From contig NZ_VCIX01000079.1 in the NCBI RefSeq assembly GCF_006345825.1, positions 1 to 64,000 on the forward strand: a DNA stretch of 64,000 nt. Reading direction: 5' to 3'. The stretch comes from Paenibacillus paridis. GTDB taxonomy: Bacteria > Bacillota > Bacilli > Paenibacillales > Paenibacillaceae. The notes under the pieces are model-generated. The model saw only the letters and a list, made by a program, of their open reading frames with translations, was not told where the DNA came from and searched no databases. Positions 8,479-16,256 of the stretch are shown here, one piece after another. A program made the position numbers and the translations under genes. Numbering within the stretch: position 1 is the stretch's first letter; each line of letters begins with the position of its first letter.

Positions 8479-9518
8479 GCTTCCTTCCCCCTCAAAGCCA
8501 GTCCAAGCGGCACGGCGTAGGTCGGCACATCCCAGCTTGCGGAATTGCCTGCGACCGACAGCAAGTCCCAGCTAACGAGCGTTACCGGAGGGGTTACGTC
8601 TTCCTCCATCATAGCGGCGAGCTTAGCCAATTCGGGGATATCGCCGGAAAGCATGATTTTGTTAAATGTTCGTTCACTCTTATTCAAATTATAATAGTAG
8701 AAATTCATCAGCCGCTCCAGCTCAGCTATCAAATCCTGGGCAGCGTTCATGAAGGTCTGCTCCGGGCTGGAATAGCTGTCTAGCCAGCTGTTATGCTCTT
8801 CCTCTGCTTCGTTGACCACAGGCTTGAACGATACCTCAACATTACGCGTAATTTTAAAATGGCCTTCGTCAATAATCGTAATTTCCGTATTTAGCTCGTT
8901 CACGTTGATGATAATATTGATGCCTTCGGCGTTGATTTTGCCCCATTCAATCAACCGCAATAAGGAGAACGACTTGATTTCAATGCTGCACGGAATCAAC
9001 TTCAGCTGTTCCAGCACGTCCACATAATCCTGCAAAATGCTTGTTGGCGCCGCAACGACCAACACCTCGCATAGATTGGCTTCTTCTGGGAGCACTTCCC
9101 CTACATCCTGCGTTGACTTCGGAAGCTTAATGAAATCGTATGAAGGGTCATCAAACGCCATGCTCAGGTTGTTTTTCATTTCGAACTGCACGAGCTTCTT
9201 CAGCTCCGCGTTCACCAGATCCGGCAGCTTAATGCTTCGGACCATCGCCATTTGGCTCGGTATCGCAAAATGTACATATTTGCTCGTAAATCTTCTTGCA
9301 TCAAGCGCCATCTTGATCGTCTCTCGCAGCCGTTCCTTATCGATCACCTTACCGTCATCGATGACGCCTGCGGGCAGCGGCCTGGATGAATAATTCAGCA
9401 GCCGGATCGACCGTTTGCCCTTTTGCTGAATCTCGCAAATCTTCACGCCGCTGTCCGTAATTTCGATGCCCAGGGTTTGATGCCCGTTCGCTAGTTTTCG
9501 CAGTATGGATGGATTCAT
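8475..9518 (-). CDS. pilM: Type IV pilus assembly protein PilM (actin-like ATPase)
   Basis: A 347-residue cytoplasmic protein of the FtsA/actin-like fold. The N-terminal GIEITDSGVKICEI corresponds to the phosphate-1 loop region, and the residues around IIINVNELNTEITIID to the phosphate-2 strand. PilM binds ATP and the PilN INLLP tail and forms the cytoplasmic part of the alignment complex. Length is typical. It is the first gene of a pilM-pilN-pilO unit and lies 37 bases behind the large PilX-like gene on the same strand, so the four may be co-transcribed. Confidence 0.9.
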   Translation of the reverse strand: MNPSILRKLANGHQTLGIEITDSGVKICEIQQKGKRSIRLLNYSSRPLPAGVIDDGKVIDKERLRETIKMALDARRFTSKYVHFAIPSQMAMVRSIKLPDLVNAELKKLVQFEMKNNLSMAFDDPSYDFIKLPKSTQDVGEVLPEEANLCEVLVVAAPTSILQDYVDVLEQLKLIPCSIEIKSFSLLRLIEWGKINAEGINIIINVNELNTEITIIDEGHFKITRNVEVSFKPVVNEAEEEHNSWLDSYSSPEQTFMNAAQDLIAELERLMNFYYYNLNKSERTFNKIMLSGDIPELAKLAAMMEEDVTPPVTLVSWDLLSVAGNSASWDVPTYAVPLGLALRGKEA

Positions 9519-9555
9519 CTCTTATCTCCCCTTGTGGCAGCGTCCTGAAATTTTC

Positions 9556-11493
9556 TTATTTGATGCAAAAGCTTTCTTGTCTTTGGCCGTTATCCAGCCC
9601 GCTTACATACCAGCTCTCTGCATATTGCGAATTAAAATTTGTCGTGCCGCCGACATAAAAACCTTTCATTTGGTTGCTGTTCCAATCCTTTGTAACGTTA
9701 TGAAAGGTTGCATCCTTGAACACCAGCAGCATATTTCCAATATCCAAGCTGCCATTCAGCGTCCAATCGTTAAATTTCAAATTCGATTTGCTGATTAAAT
9801 TCTCGCCAATTTTAATCTTGGTTGCCGATTGAACGGTGTTTTTAAAAGTAATATCGCCTTTTGTAACCAGCGAGCCCGTAATGTTGAACGTTTTCTCCAG
9901 CGTACTCTCCACCGTGAAGCTGCCTTCCACGACCACATTGCCTTTGACATTAAAATCATAAACCGTGTTTTTCAACTGTAGGTTGCCTTTGATAAACATA
10001 GACCCGCCGACCTGAAAGTTTTTGTTGATCACATCGTAAAAAATCATATGGTTATTCACGATAACATCCCTGCCAACGACGAAGCCATACACGGTGTTTC
10101 TGAATTCAAGCAGTCCATTTACCTTTAGGGAACCTCCAATAGCAAACATCCCTGCCACGCCTTGGCTTTGCTCCGACACCGGATTCAGGAAGAGCATGCC
10201 GCCTTGCACGGCTACATCCTTTTTCACGTCAAAGCTTGTAATGCCGTTCGTCGCTTTAATGCTCCCTTTTACAGCCATGCCGCCGTTCACATGCCAACGG
10301 AGGACTGTGCTGTTGTAATTAATGTCGCCGTTAACGATAATATCGCCTTTGACAATAAAATCTTTAAGGGTATTGCTTACCGTTACGTTTCCGCCTACGA
10401 TGAGATCCCCTTCAATAACAATCGTTTCATTGACGCCGCCTTCACCGATCACGACGTTGCCCTTGACGATGACATTTTTGTTGAATGAAATGGTCTTCGC
10501 GCTTTTGAGCTCTCTAAATCTTAAATTTCCTCCGACACGAACATCTCCGCTAAATACAATCTGGGCATCAACAATATCCTTAAAATATAAATCTCCATTC
10601 GCGACGACCGAATTCCCGTTACTGTCCGCATCGATGATGACATTCTGGTTAATGACCGTGCTAGCAGATCCGCTAATGTTCACATTTCCCGAATGGATAA
10701 TGGCTGGCCCGGATTGAAATTTCGATACGTCAGCCGATGTCACAGTGCTTGCCAGCGCTGCTGGCTGACTAAAGCGGCTATCCGTAAATACATTTTGAAA
10801 CGCTCCCGCTATCGCACTGGAAGATTGATTAATATAATAATCGGCCGTACCGCCAAACCATTCTTGAAATTGCTGATCGGTAAAGCTGTTCAAAATATGC
10901 GTCAGCGGCAAAGCTTGGCCTGTTGCTGGCGAGATGTAGCATGCAGCGAACAGCTTGTTGTTTTGCACCGTTGTGTTATTTTTCATCAGTACCTTATTGC
11001 CTGTACCCGGGGCCGGAGGCGTTGGGGTTGGCGTTGGGCCCGGTGTCGGGGTTGGCACAACGACAACCGGAGGTGCCGTAGCCACATGAAGCGGCAGCAG
11101 CTTATATTTGACTTTGCTCACTCGCACCTGATTGCCTACTCCGGCGTTCGCTTCAAAGGTGACGGCTATCGGTTGGTTTGAGCTGTTGTTTAGGACGGTT
11201 GCCCGCACGTTTAATCCGTCCATCCCATTGATGACACCTACTAATCGTTCAATGTTCGCTTTTGTATTGTTGGCATCATCGAGTTTCTTCATATCCTCGT
11301 ACATTCTGGCGAAGATCGTCATGCCGGAATGGGCCTCCGTAAACGACTTCTCAGAATTTGCGTTCGTTTTGGCTTGCAGCAGCCCAATATTCGTACTCAT
11401 AGCAAGCGGAGCGACAACAATGGAGAGCATGACGATAAAGCCAAAAACCAGCATTAGCGTCCCGCCCTTTTCGGACTGTATGTATTTAATCAT
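9556..11493 (-). CDS. PilX-like minor pilus protein fused to a beta-solenoid repeat domain
   Basis: A 645-residue protein. The N-terminus (EKGGTLMLVFGF then one membrane helix, about residues 8-32, then a helical ANSEKSFTEAHSGM segment) resembles the PilX/PulK-type N-terminal region of minor pilus components. A proline-threonine-rich linker follows at about 145-170. Residues from about 270 to 620 form many degenerate repeats of roughly 20-24 residues, each with strands like VKGDIIVNGD, INGSLDIGN or VGGSMFIKGN followed by a more variable turn; this looks like a bactofilin-like or parallel beta-solenoid fold. ATG 11493 is chosen because TTAAGGAGG precedes it; the frame is open to 11514. It could be a pilus-tip or surface adhesin. 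The function is inferred from context only. Confidence 0.7.
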   Translation of the reverse strand: MIKYIQSEKGGTLMLVFGFIVMLSIVVAPLAMSTNIGLLQAKTNANSEKSFTEAHSGMTIFARMYEDMKKLDDANNTKANIERLVGVINGMDGLNVRATVLNNSSNQPIAVTFEANAGVGNQVRVSKVKYKLLPLHVATAPPVVVVPTPTPGPTPTPTPPAPGTGNKVLMKNNTTVQNNKLFAACYISPATGQALPLTHILNSFTDQQFQEWFGGTADYYINQSSSAIAGAFQNVFTDSRFSQPAALASTVTSADVSKFQSGPAIIHSGNVNISGSASTVINQNVIIDADSNGNSVVANGDLYFKDIVDAQIVFSGDVRVGGNLRFRELKSAKTISFNKNVIVKGNVVIGEGGVNETIVIEGDLIVGGNVTVSNTLKDFIVKGDIIVNGDINYNSTVLRWHVNGGMAVKGSIKATNGITSFDVKKDVAVQGGMLFLNPVSEQSQGVAGMFAIGGSLKVNGLLEFRNTVYGFVVGRDVIVNNHMIFYDVINKNFQVGGSMFIKGNLQLKNTVYDFNVKGNVVVEGSFTVESTLEKTFNITGSLVTKGDITFKNTVQSATKIKIGENLISKSNLKFNDWTLNGSLDIGNMLLVFKDATFHNVTKDWNSNQMKGFYVGGTTNFNSQYAESWYVSGLDNGQRQESFCIK

Positions 11494-11566
11494 TGCCTTT
11501 TCCTCCTTAAGCATATTATTCTATGAGTAAATCAATCCGACTACTTTACTATAAAGGAGCTGCCCG

Positions 11567-12022
11567 ATGCGTAATCAGAAGGGGTTAACATTGATCGAAG
11601 TCATGGGCTCGATCGTCTTGCTAGGTATCGCCGTCCTAGGCATCACCTATATTTTGCAGCAATCCTCCATCGATACGAAGTCCAACGAGAAAACAGATGA
11701 TGCCGTAGTTGCGGCTCGTAACGTGATGGAAGAGATCAAGAGCAAACTCAAATCAAACGTTGCCGATACAACTGTCTATGGACAAGCCCTATCGCTTTCC
11801 AATCTTCGCAATCGTTCGTCGGCCACCTTGTATTACCCAAGCTCTACCGATCGCCGTTACGAGCTAGTCGTCCACTCTTATGCAACTTCGCTAGGAACGG
11901 TACCGATTACAGATACGGTAAGCTCCAATCTGGATACGATATTCCGCAGGGTGACCGTCACCAGCAAGGAACTATCCACCTCGAAAACATTTGAACTTGA
12001 AGCCTACATTGAATACCATTAG
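11567..12022 (+). CDS. Minor prepilin, PilV-like
   Basis: A 151-residue type IV prepilin. It begins MRNQKGLTLIEVMGSIVLLG: a short basic leader, the G|LTLIEV cleavage site for the prepilin peptidase, glutamate at +5 and a hydrophobic helix. The weak C-terminal domain is beta-rich. AAAGGAG stands eight bases before the ATG. It is read divergently from the PilX-like gene and 19 bases before a second minor prepilin, with which it forms a two-gene unit. Minor pilins of this type prime pilus assembly at the tip. The PilV label is by analogy with size and position. Confidence 0.85.
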   Translation: MRNQKGLTLIEVMGSIVLLGIAVLGITYILQQSSIDTKSNEKTDDAVVAARNVMEEIKSKLKSNVADTTVYGQALSLSNLRNRSSATLYYPSSTDRRYELVVHSYATSLGTVPITDTVSSNLDTIFRRVTVTSKELSTSKTFELEAYIEYH

Positions 12023-12041
12023 AGCGGAAGAGGTGAGCACG

Positions 12042-12548
12042 ATGCACAAACGATTGAAAAATGAAAAGGGACTCACTCTCGTAGAAGTAACCGGTGTGCT
12101 GGTACTTTCGGTCGTCATTTTAGGATTCTTAATCTATCTTCTGAATTATTCCAATACGAGCCTTCAGCAAGTGTCCGCTAGGGAGAAAACGCTGCAGCAG
12201 TCACGAGATATTGTCAGTCAGGTTGTCAAAACCGTCCGCGACGGCTATGCCCCTTCTCCGCTGGTTAGCAAATCAAGCAATTTGCGATTGGTCAGCGCCG
12301 ATAACGACAAGGCCGTTGATTACAGCTACGATAGTGCTGCCAAGTCTTTAACGGTCACCCATCGATCCATTGACGGCAACGGAGTTCTCTCAGCCCCTAC
12401 CTCCAGCTATACCTTCTCGGACAAGGTCGAGAGCATCCTGTTTGACGCCAAAGACGGACGAATCGAAATCACCTTGGAGATGAAGCTGCCTAACCAGCAA
12501 ACAAAGAAAACGTCTACCGTTGTTTATACCACTCAGCGAATTAGCTAA
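12042..12548 (+). CDS. Minor prepilin, PilW-like
   Basis: A 168-residue prepilin with leader MHKRLKNEK, cleavage site G|LTLVEV and a hydrophobic helix to about residue 35, then a beta-rich soluble domain. The reading frame extends upstream to 11991, but the leader type and the site AGAGGTGAGCACG before ATG 12042 fix the start. It is the second gene of the plus-strand minor pilin pair and its last eight bases overlap the end of the convergent peptidase gene. Likely a minor pilin for pilus initiation. Confidence 0.85.
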   Translation: MHKRLKNEKGLTLVEVTGVLVLSVVILGFLIYLLNYSNTSLQQVSAREKTLQQSRDIVSQVVKTVRDGYAPSPLVSKSSNLRLVSADNDKAVDYSYDSAAKSLTVTHRSIDGNGVLSAPTSSYTFSDKVESILFDAKDGRIEITLEMKLPNQQTKKTSTVVYTTQRIS

Positions 12549-13317
12549 ATGACAACAGTGACAAATACCACTCAATGAAGCCGTTCCCCCAGTAATACGC
12601 CGCTAGCGCTCCTAGGGCGATATAGGGGCCGAACGGTATTGTTTTGCCTCTAGCTTGAGCCCCCGTTGCTATTAAAGCGAGCCCACCGATTAATCCAAAT
12701 AAACTGGCGAGAAACAGACTTAGCAAGGTAAGCTTTACGCCGAGTATTAAGCCAATGAACACATATAGCTTAATATCCCCCCCACCCATCGTCTCCTTCT
12801 TCAAAATCCAACTGCCAATCACAGCAATGAGCAGCAAAGCTCCGCTGCCAACTAACGCAGCAATTCCATAATGCAATAACGGAAGCGGATGAACGAATAA
12901 TCGGATAACGATTGCCCCGATTACCCCGGCCGCCACCACTTTATTTGGAATAATCATATCGGTCAGATCGGTTTGCACGATGATGACGAGAATACAAATA
13001 AAAAATAAAACGGCAATCAATTCGAGCTGCCAGCCGATCGCGTAAGCGGCATGCGCAAACAAAACCGTCGTGATCAACTCGCCTAACGCATAGCGCCATG
13101 CCAAGGAAGGTTTGATTTTCCGTTGATTAATGCCGGACATTATCTTTTTAATGATCAGCATAAGGCCAAAGAAACGTTGTTTGGTTTGTTTATTTAGAGC
13201 ATACGCTTGCGGGTTCACAGACTGAAAACGCGTGTCCCACTGGATGGCTATCGCACTCAGAAAGCCGCTTACAAGCAATCCTAAAAGGGCGAAAACAAGT
13301 ATATAAGGTGCGGTCAT
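12541..13317 (-). CDS. pilD: Prepilin peptidase (A24 family) without the zinc-cysteine motif
   Basis: A 258-residue polytopic membrane protein with about seven to eight helices. The catalytic aspartates of A24 peptidases are seen in TDLTDMIIPN (near residue 125) and in the GGGDIKLY motif (near 186). It should cleave the leaders of the pilins encoded on either side. The N-terminal domain that in classic PilD/ComC holds two CxxC pairs is shortened and contains no cysteine here, so a bound zinc is unlikely and methyltransferase activity, which maps to that region, is uncertain. It follows the major pilin gene and a terminator. Confidence 0.88.
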   Translation of the reverse strand: MTAPYILVFALLGLLVSGFLSAIAIQWDTRFQSVNPQAYALNKQTKQRFFGLMLIIKKIMSGINQRKIKPSLAWRYALGELITTVLFAHAAYAIGWQLELIAVLFFICILVIIVQTDLTDMIIPNKVVAAGVIGAIVIRLFVHPLPLLHYGIAALVGSGALLLIAVIGSWILKKETMGGGDIKLYVFIGLILGVKLTLLSLFLASLFGLIGGLALIATGAQARGKTIPFGPYIALGALAAYYWGNGFIEWYLSLLSFS

Positions 13318-13346
13318 TTTCTCTCTTCCTTGCTGGGAAATTTATA

Positions 13347-13374
13347 GAAAGGCAACCCTGATGGGTTGCCTTTC
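13347..13374 (-). terminator. Intrinsic terminator after the major pilin gene
   Basis: Perfect 12-bp arms GAAAGGCAACCC / GGGTTGCCTTTC around the loop TGAT. It sits 15 bases beyond the pilin stop and 30 before the peptidase start on the same strand. The uridine tract is short, so it may attenuate rather than stop, giving high pilin and low peptidase expression. Confidence 0.75.
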
Positions 13375-13388
13375 TTCATTCAACTTTA

Positions 13389-13742
13389 TTAAGATCGAGT
13401 TAACCCTACCGACCAAACACCATTTGCTTGTGTTGGCGTTAAAACTACAGTATTACCACCTTTGTTGAAGGTCGGAGCTTTCGTCAAGTAACCACCTGAA
13501 ACAAGTTGATCGACAGTAACTGTAGTTACTGGGGTTGAAGCACCTTCATTATCAACCATATAACGAACCGCCGCTTCTACTATTAAAGTCTCACTTGCCG
13601 TGTCAGCCTTAGTTTTCGATTTTTCTATCGTCCCACCAATAGCCGGAATAGCAATCGCAGCAATAATCCCCACAATAACTAGTACAGCCAGCAACTCGAT
13701 AAGCGTAAGACCCTTTTGATTCCGTTTCAATGCCATCAACAT
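13389..13742 (-). CDS. pilA: Major type IV pilin-like prepilin
   Basis: A 117-residue prepilin. The leader MLMALKRNQK is followed by G|LTLIELLAVLVIVGIIAAIAIP, the classic N-terminal helix with Glu5 and a proline near +22. The short C-terminal domain has no cysteine pair. ATG 13742 is preferred because GAGAGGAG lies seven bases upstream; other in-frame ATGs sit too close to the site. It has its own upstream gap of 200 bases and a terminator directly behind it, as expected for an abundantly expressed major pilin. It resembles ComGC-like small pilins in size, but the genes around it are those of a true pilus locus. Confidence 0.85.
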   Translation of the reverse strand: MLMALKRNQKGLTLIELLAVLVIVGIIAAIAIPAIGGTIEKSKTKADTASETLIVEAAVRYMVDNEGASTPVTTVTVDQLVSGGYLTKAPTFNKGGNTVVLTPTQANGVWSVGLTRS

Positions 13743-13941
13743 AAACATTCTCCTCTCAATTTGTGAAACAATTTGGTAACACATGTAAAGCTATATTAAT
13801 AGGACAGCATCATACGCCTGTGCCTACTAACATTCCATTCTCTATCATTGCTAGTTTCCAAGATAAAGAGACTAGCAACTATAGGTATAGCAGCTCTGAG
13901 CAAGGGGTACATCTATGCTCAGAAAGTTTTTTAGCTTCAGC

Positions 13942-15153
13942 TTACAAATAGCTCTGCATCATTTTGAACGTTGGCATCATGACTGCCATAACGATGACGC
14001 CTACGACGCCCGTGAGCAGAACAATCATCAGCGGCTCCAGCAGCGCCTTCAGGCGGTCCGCCATCTGGTCCACGTCTGCCTCATAGAAATCGGCGACCTT
14101 GTCGAGCATGTCCTCTGTCGCGCCTGAGCGCTCGCCGATCGCGATCATCTGCACGACCATCGGCGGGAACAGCTTCGATTGCTTCAGAGGCTCTGACATC
14201 GTCTCCCCGCTCAGCACCTTTTCCCGAATATCGGAAATAACCTTGCCGATCGCCTCGTTGCCAACGACGTTAGAGACGATCGACAAGCCCTGCATAAGCG
14301 GAATCGCCGCTGCAATCAAAGAGCTGAATGTACGCGAAAACCGGGCGATCGCCTGTTTATGCCATAGCGTGCCGAACACCGGTATTTTGAGCAGCCAATA
14401 ATCCAGCTGTTGCCTGCCTGCTGCTGTACGTCTAATGAGCTTCCATACGATAGTCGGCACAAACATTGCTGCAATCACAATGTACCAATAGCCCTGCATA
14501 AATTCACTGACAGCCATGACGATGCGCGTAGGCAGCGGCAGCTCGATTCCCATGCCTGCGAAGCTGGTCACATACTGCGGAATGACAAACAGCATCATAA
14601 AAATAACGACAAGCACCATCATGACGAGCATGACTGCCGGGTAGACCATGGCTGATTTGACCTTTTCCCTCGTGTTGCGCTCTTTCTCGAAAAATATAGC
14701 GAGCCGATCCAGCATCGTGTCCAGGTTACCCGCTACCTCGCCGGCTTGTACCATGCTGACGAATACCGAGGTAAACACGGTTGGATAAGCAGCTACCGAT
14801 TCCGAGAATTGCTTGCCTCCCCGCATCTCCTCGGCAATCGTAACGAGCAGCTTGGACAAGGTTTTGCTATTCGTCTGCTCGCTGAGAATTTGGACGGATT
14901 CAACCAAGCTCACGCCTGCGCGGTACATCGTAGCCAGCTGCCGGCAAAACACCGTAAACTGATCCATTTTGACCCTTGGGCCGCCGAACGAAATATCCTT
15001 GTATAACGTCGTCTCGTTCGTATCTAAAATATCCGTTACCCATAAGCCCTTTTCACTTAGCGCCTCGCGGGCGCGCTGCATCGAATTGGCCTCCAAGATG
15101 CCCATCGATTTCTTGCCGCTGGATGTGACCGCCTTATACCGGTATTTCGGCAT
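13942..15153 (-). CDS. pilC: Type IV pilus platform protein PilC (GspF family)
   Basis: A 403-residue inner-membrane platform protein with two repeated T2SSF domains (about 70-190 and 270-395) and three membrane helices. It begins MPKYRYKAV and has the conserved FCRQLATMYRAG and GERSGATEDMLDKVADFYE segments. The start at 15153 has GTGGAG eight bases before; the longer frame to 15177 does not. PilC couples the PilB and PilT motors to pilin insertion and removal. It follows pilT by 33 bases. Confidence 0.93.
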   Translation of the reverse strand: MPKYRYKAVTSSGKKSMGILEANSMQRAREALSEKGLWVTDILDTNETTLYKDISFGGPRVKMDQFTVFCRQLATMYRAGVSLVESVQILSEQTNSKTLSKLLVTIAEEMRGGKQFSESVAAYPTVFTSVFVSMVQAGEVAGNLDTMLDRLAIFFEKERNTREKVKSAMVYPAVMLVMMVLVVIFMMLFVIPQYVTSFAGMGIELPLPTRIVMAVSEFMQGYWYIVIAAMFVPTIVWKLIRRTAAGRQQLDYWLLKIPVFGTLWHKQAIARFSRTFSSLIAAAIPLMQGLSIVSNVVGNEAIGKVISDIREKVLSGETMSEPLKQSKLFPPMVVQMIAIGERSGATEDMLDKVADFYEADVDQMADRLKALLEPLMIVLLTGVVGVIVMAVMMPTFKMMQSYL

Positions 15154-15186
15154 CGAATCAACTCCACTGAAACTCAATTGTTAATC

Positions 15187-16224
15187 TTAAAGCTCCCCAA
15201 AACCGAACAAAGCTTCCCGCGCATCCTGGATTTTCACATGCCCTTGGTTAACGAGATCCCTCAGCGCGTACTCCATCGTCTGCATGCCTAGCGCCTTGCC
15301 CGTTTGCATGACCGAACGAATTTGATAAATCTTCTCGCTGCGGATCAAGTTAGCGACGGCTGGCGTATTCGCAAGCACCTCGAAGGCAGCCGTTCTGCCT
15401 TTGCCGTCAGCCCTCGGCAGCAGCCGCTGCGAGATAACGCCTAACAAAACCGCCGCCAGCTGGATTCTGATTTGCGCCTGCATGGCGGGAGGAAATACAT
15501 CAATGATCCGGTCGATCGTTTGCGGAGCATCCGCCGTATGCAGCGTTCCAAATACGAGATGTCCCGTCTCGGCTGCGCTGATGGCGGTGCTGATCGTCTC
15601 CAAATCCCTCATTTCGCCGACAAGCACGATATCGGGGTCTTGCCGCAGCGCAGCCCTGAGCCCATGGGAGAAGGACGGCGTGTCGAGCCCCACTTCTCGT
15701 TGGTTGACCATCGATTTCCGATGATCATAAATAAACTCGATCGGGTCCTCCAACGTAATGATATGCGAGTTTTCCGTTCGATTGAGATGGTCAATGATGG
15801 ACGCTAATGTCGTTGACTTCCCGCTTCCGGTAGGACCGGTAACAAGCAGCAGGCCCTGCGGCTTCTTAGCAAATTCAGCTGCGATGCGCGGCAGGCGAAG
15901 CTCTTCCATCGTCGGAATGACGCTCGGTACGATTCGGATCGCAAGCCCAACGCTTCCCCGCTGCTTATAGGCGTTGATCCGGAACCTTGCAAGGCCAGCA
16001 ACGCCATAAGAAAAATCAACGTCGCCATTTTGCTGAAGCGTCTCATACCGCTCGTCCGTCATAAACTGCTTAGCCAGCTCAAGCGTGTCATTGGGCTTTA
16101 ACAACGTATCGTTGATTGGCTGCAGTTCTCCATGAATTCGAAAAATAACGGGCGAGTTAACCGTGATGTGAATATCGGATGCTTGTTTTGAATGAGCTAA
16201 ATAAAGCAATTCCTCTGCCTGCAT
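15187..16224 (-). CDS. pilT: Type IV pilus retraction ATPase PilT
   Basis: A 345-residue hexameric ATPase that disassembles the pilus and powers twitching. Seen motifs are the Walker A GPTGSGKST, the Asp box ITLEDPIEF, the Walker B ILVGEMRD region (DIVLVGEMRD) and the His box GHLVFGTLHT, plus the PilT-specific C-terminal ALRDLVNQG region. ATG 16224 is preceded by AGGAAGGG at good distance; an in-frame GTG three codons upstream is less likely. It lies 32 bases behind pilB in the pilB-pilT-pilC unit. The presence of a true PilT separates this locus from the retraction-less com competence pseudopilus. Confidence 0.94.
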   Translation of the reverse strand: MQAEELLYLAHSKQASDIHITVNSPVIFRIHGELQPINDTLLKPNDTLELAKQFMTDERYETLQQNGDVDFSYGVAGLARFRINAYKQRGSVGLAIRIVPSVIPTMEELRLPRIAAEFAKKPQGLLLVTGPTGSGKSTTLASIIDHLNRTENSHIITLEDPIEFIYDHRKSMVNQREVGLDTPSFSHGLRAALRQDPDIVLVGEMRDLETISTAISAAETGHLVFGTLHTADAPQTIDRIIDVFPPAMQAQIRIQLAAVLLGVISQRLLPRADGKGRTAAFEVLANTPAVANLIRSEKIYQIRSVMQTGKALGMQTMEYALRDLVNQGHVKIQDAREALFGFGEL

Positions 16225-16256
16225 GGACAGCACCCTTCCTGCTGAACGGTAACCTT

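Noticed and set aside
11567-13742. Competence (com) pseudopilus locus
   Set aside because: The presence of pilT, pilM, pilN and pilO and the gene order point to a true type IV pilus, not comG.
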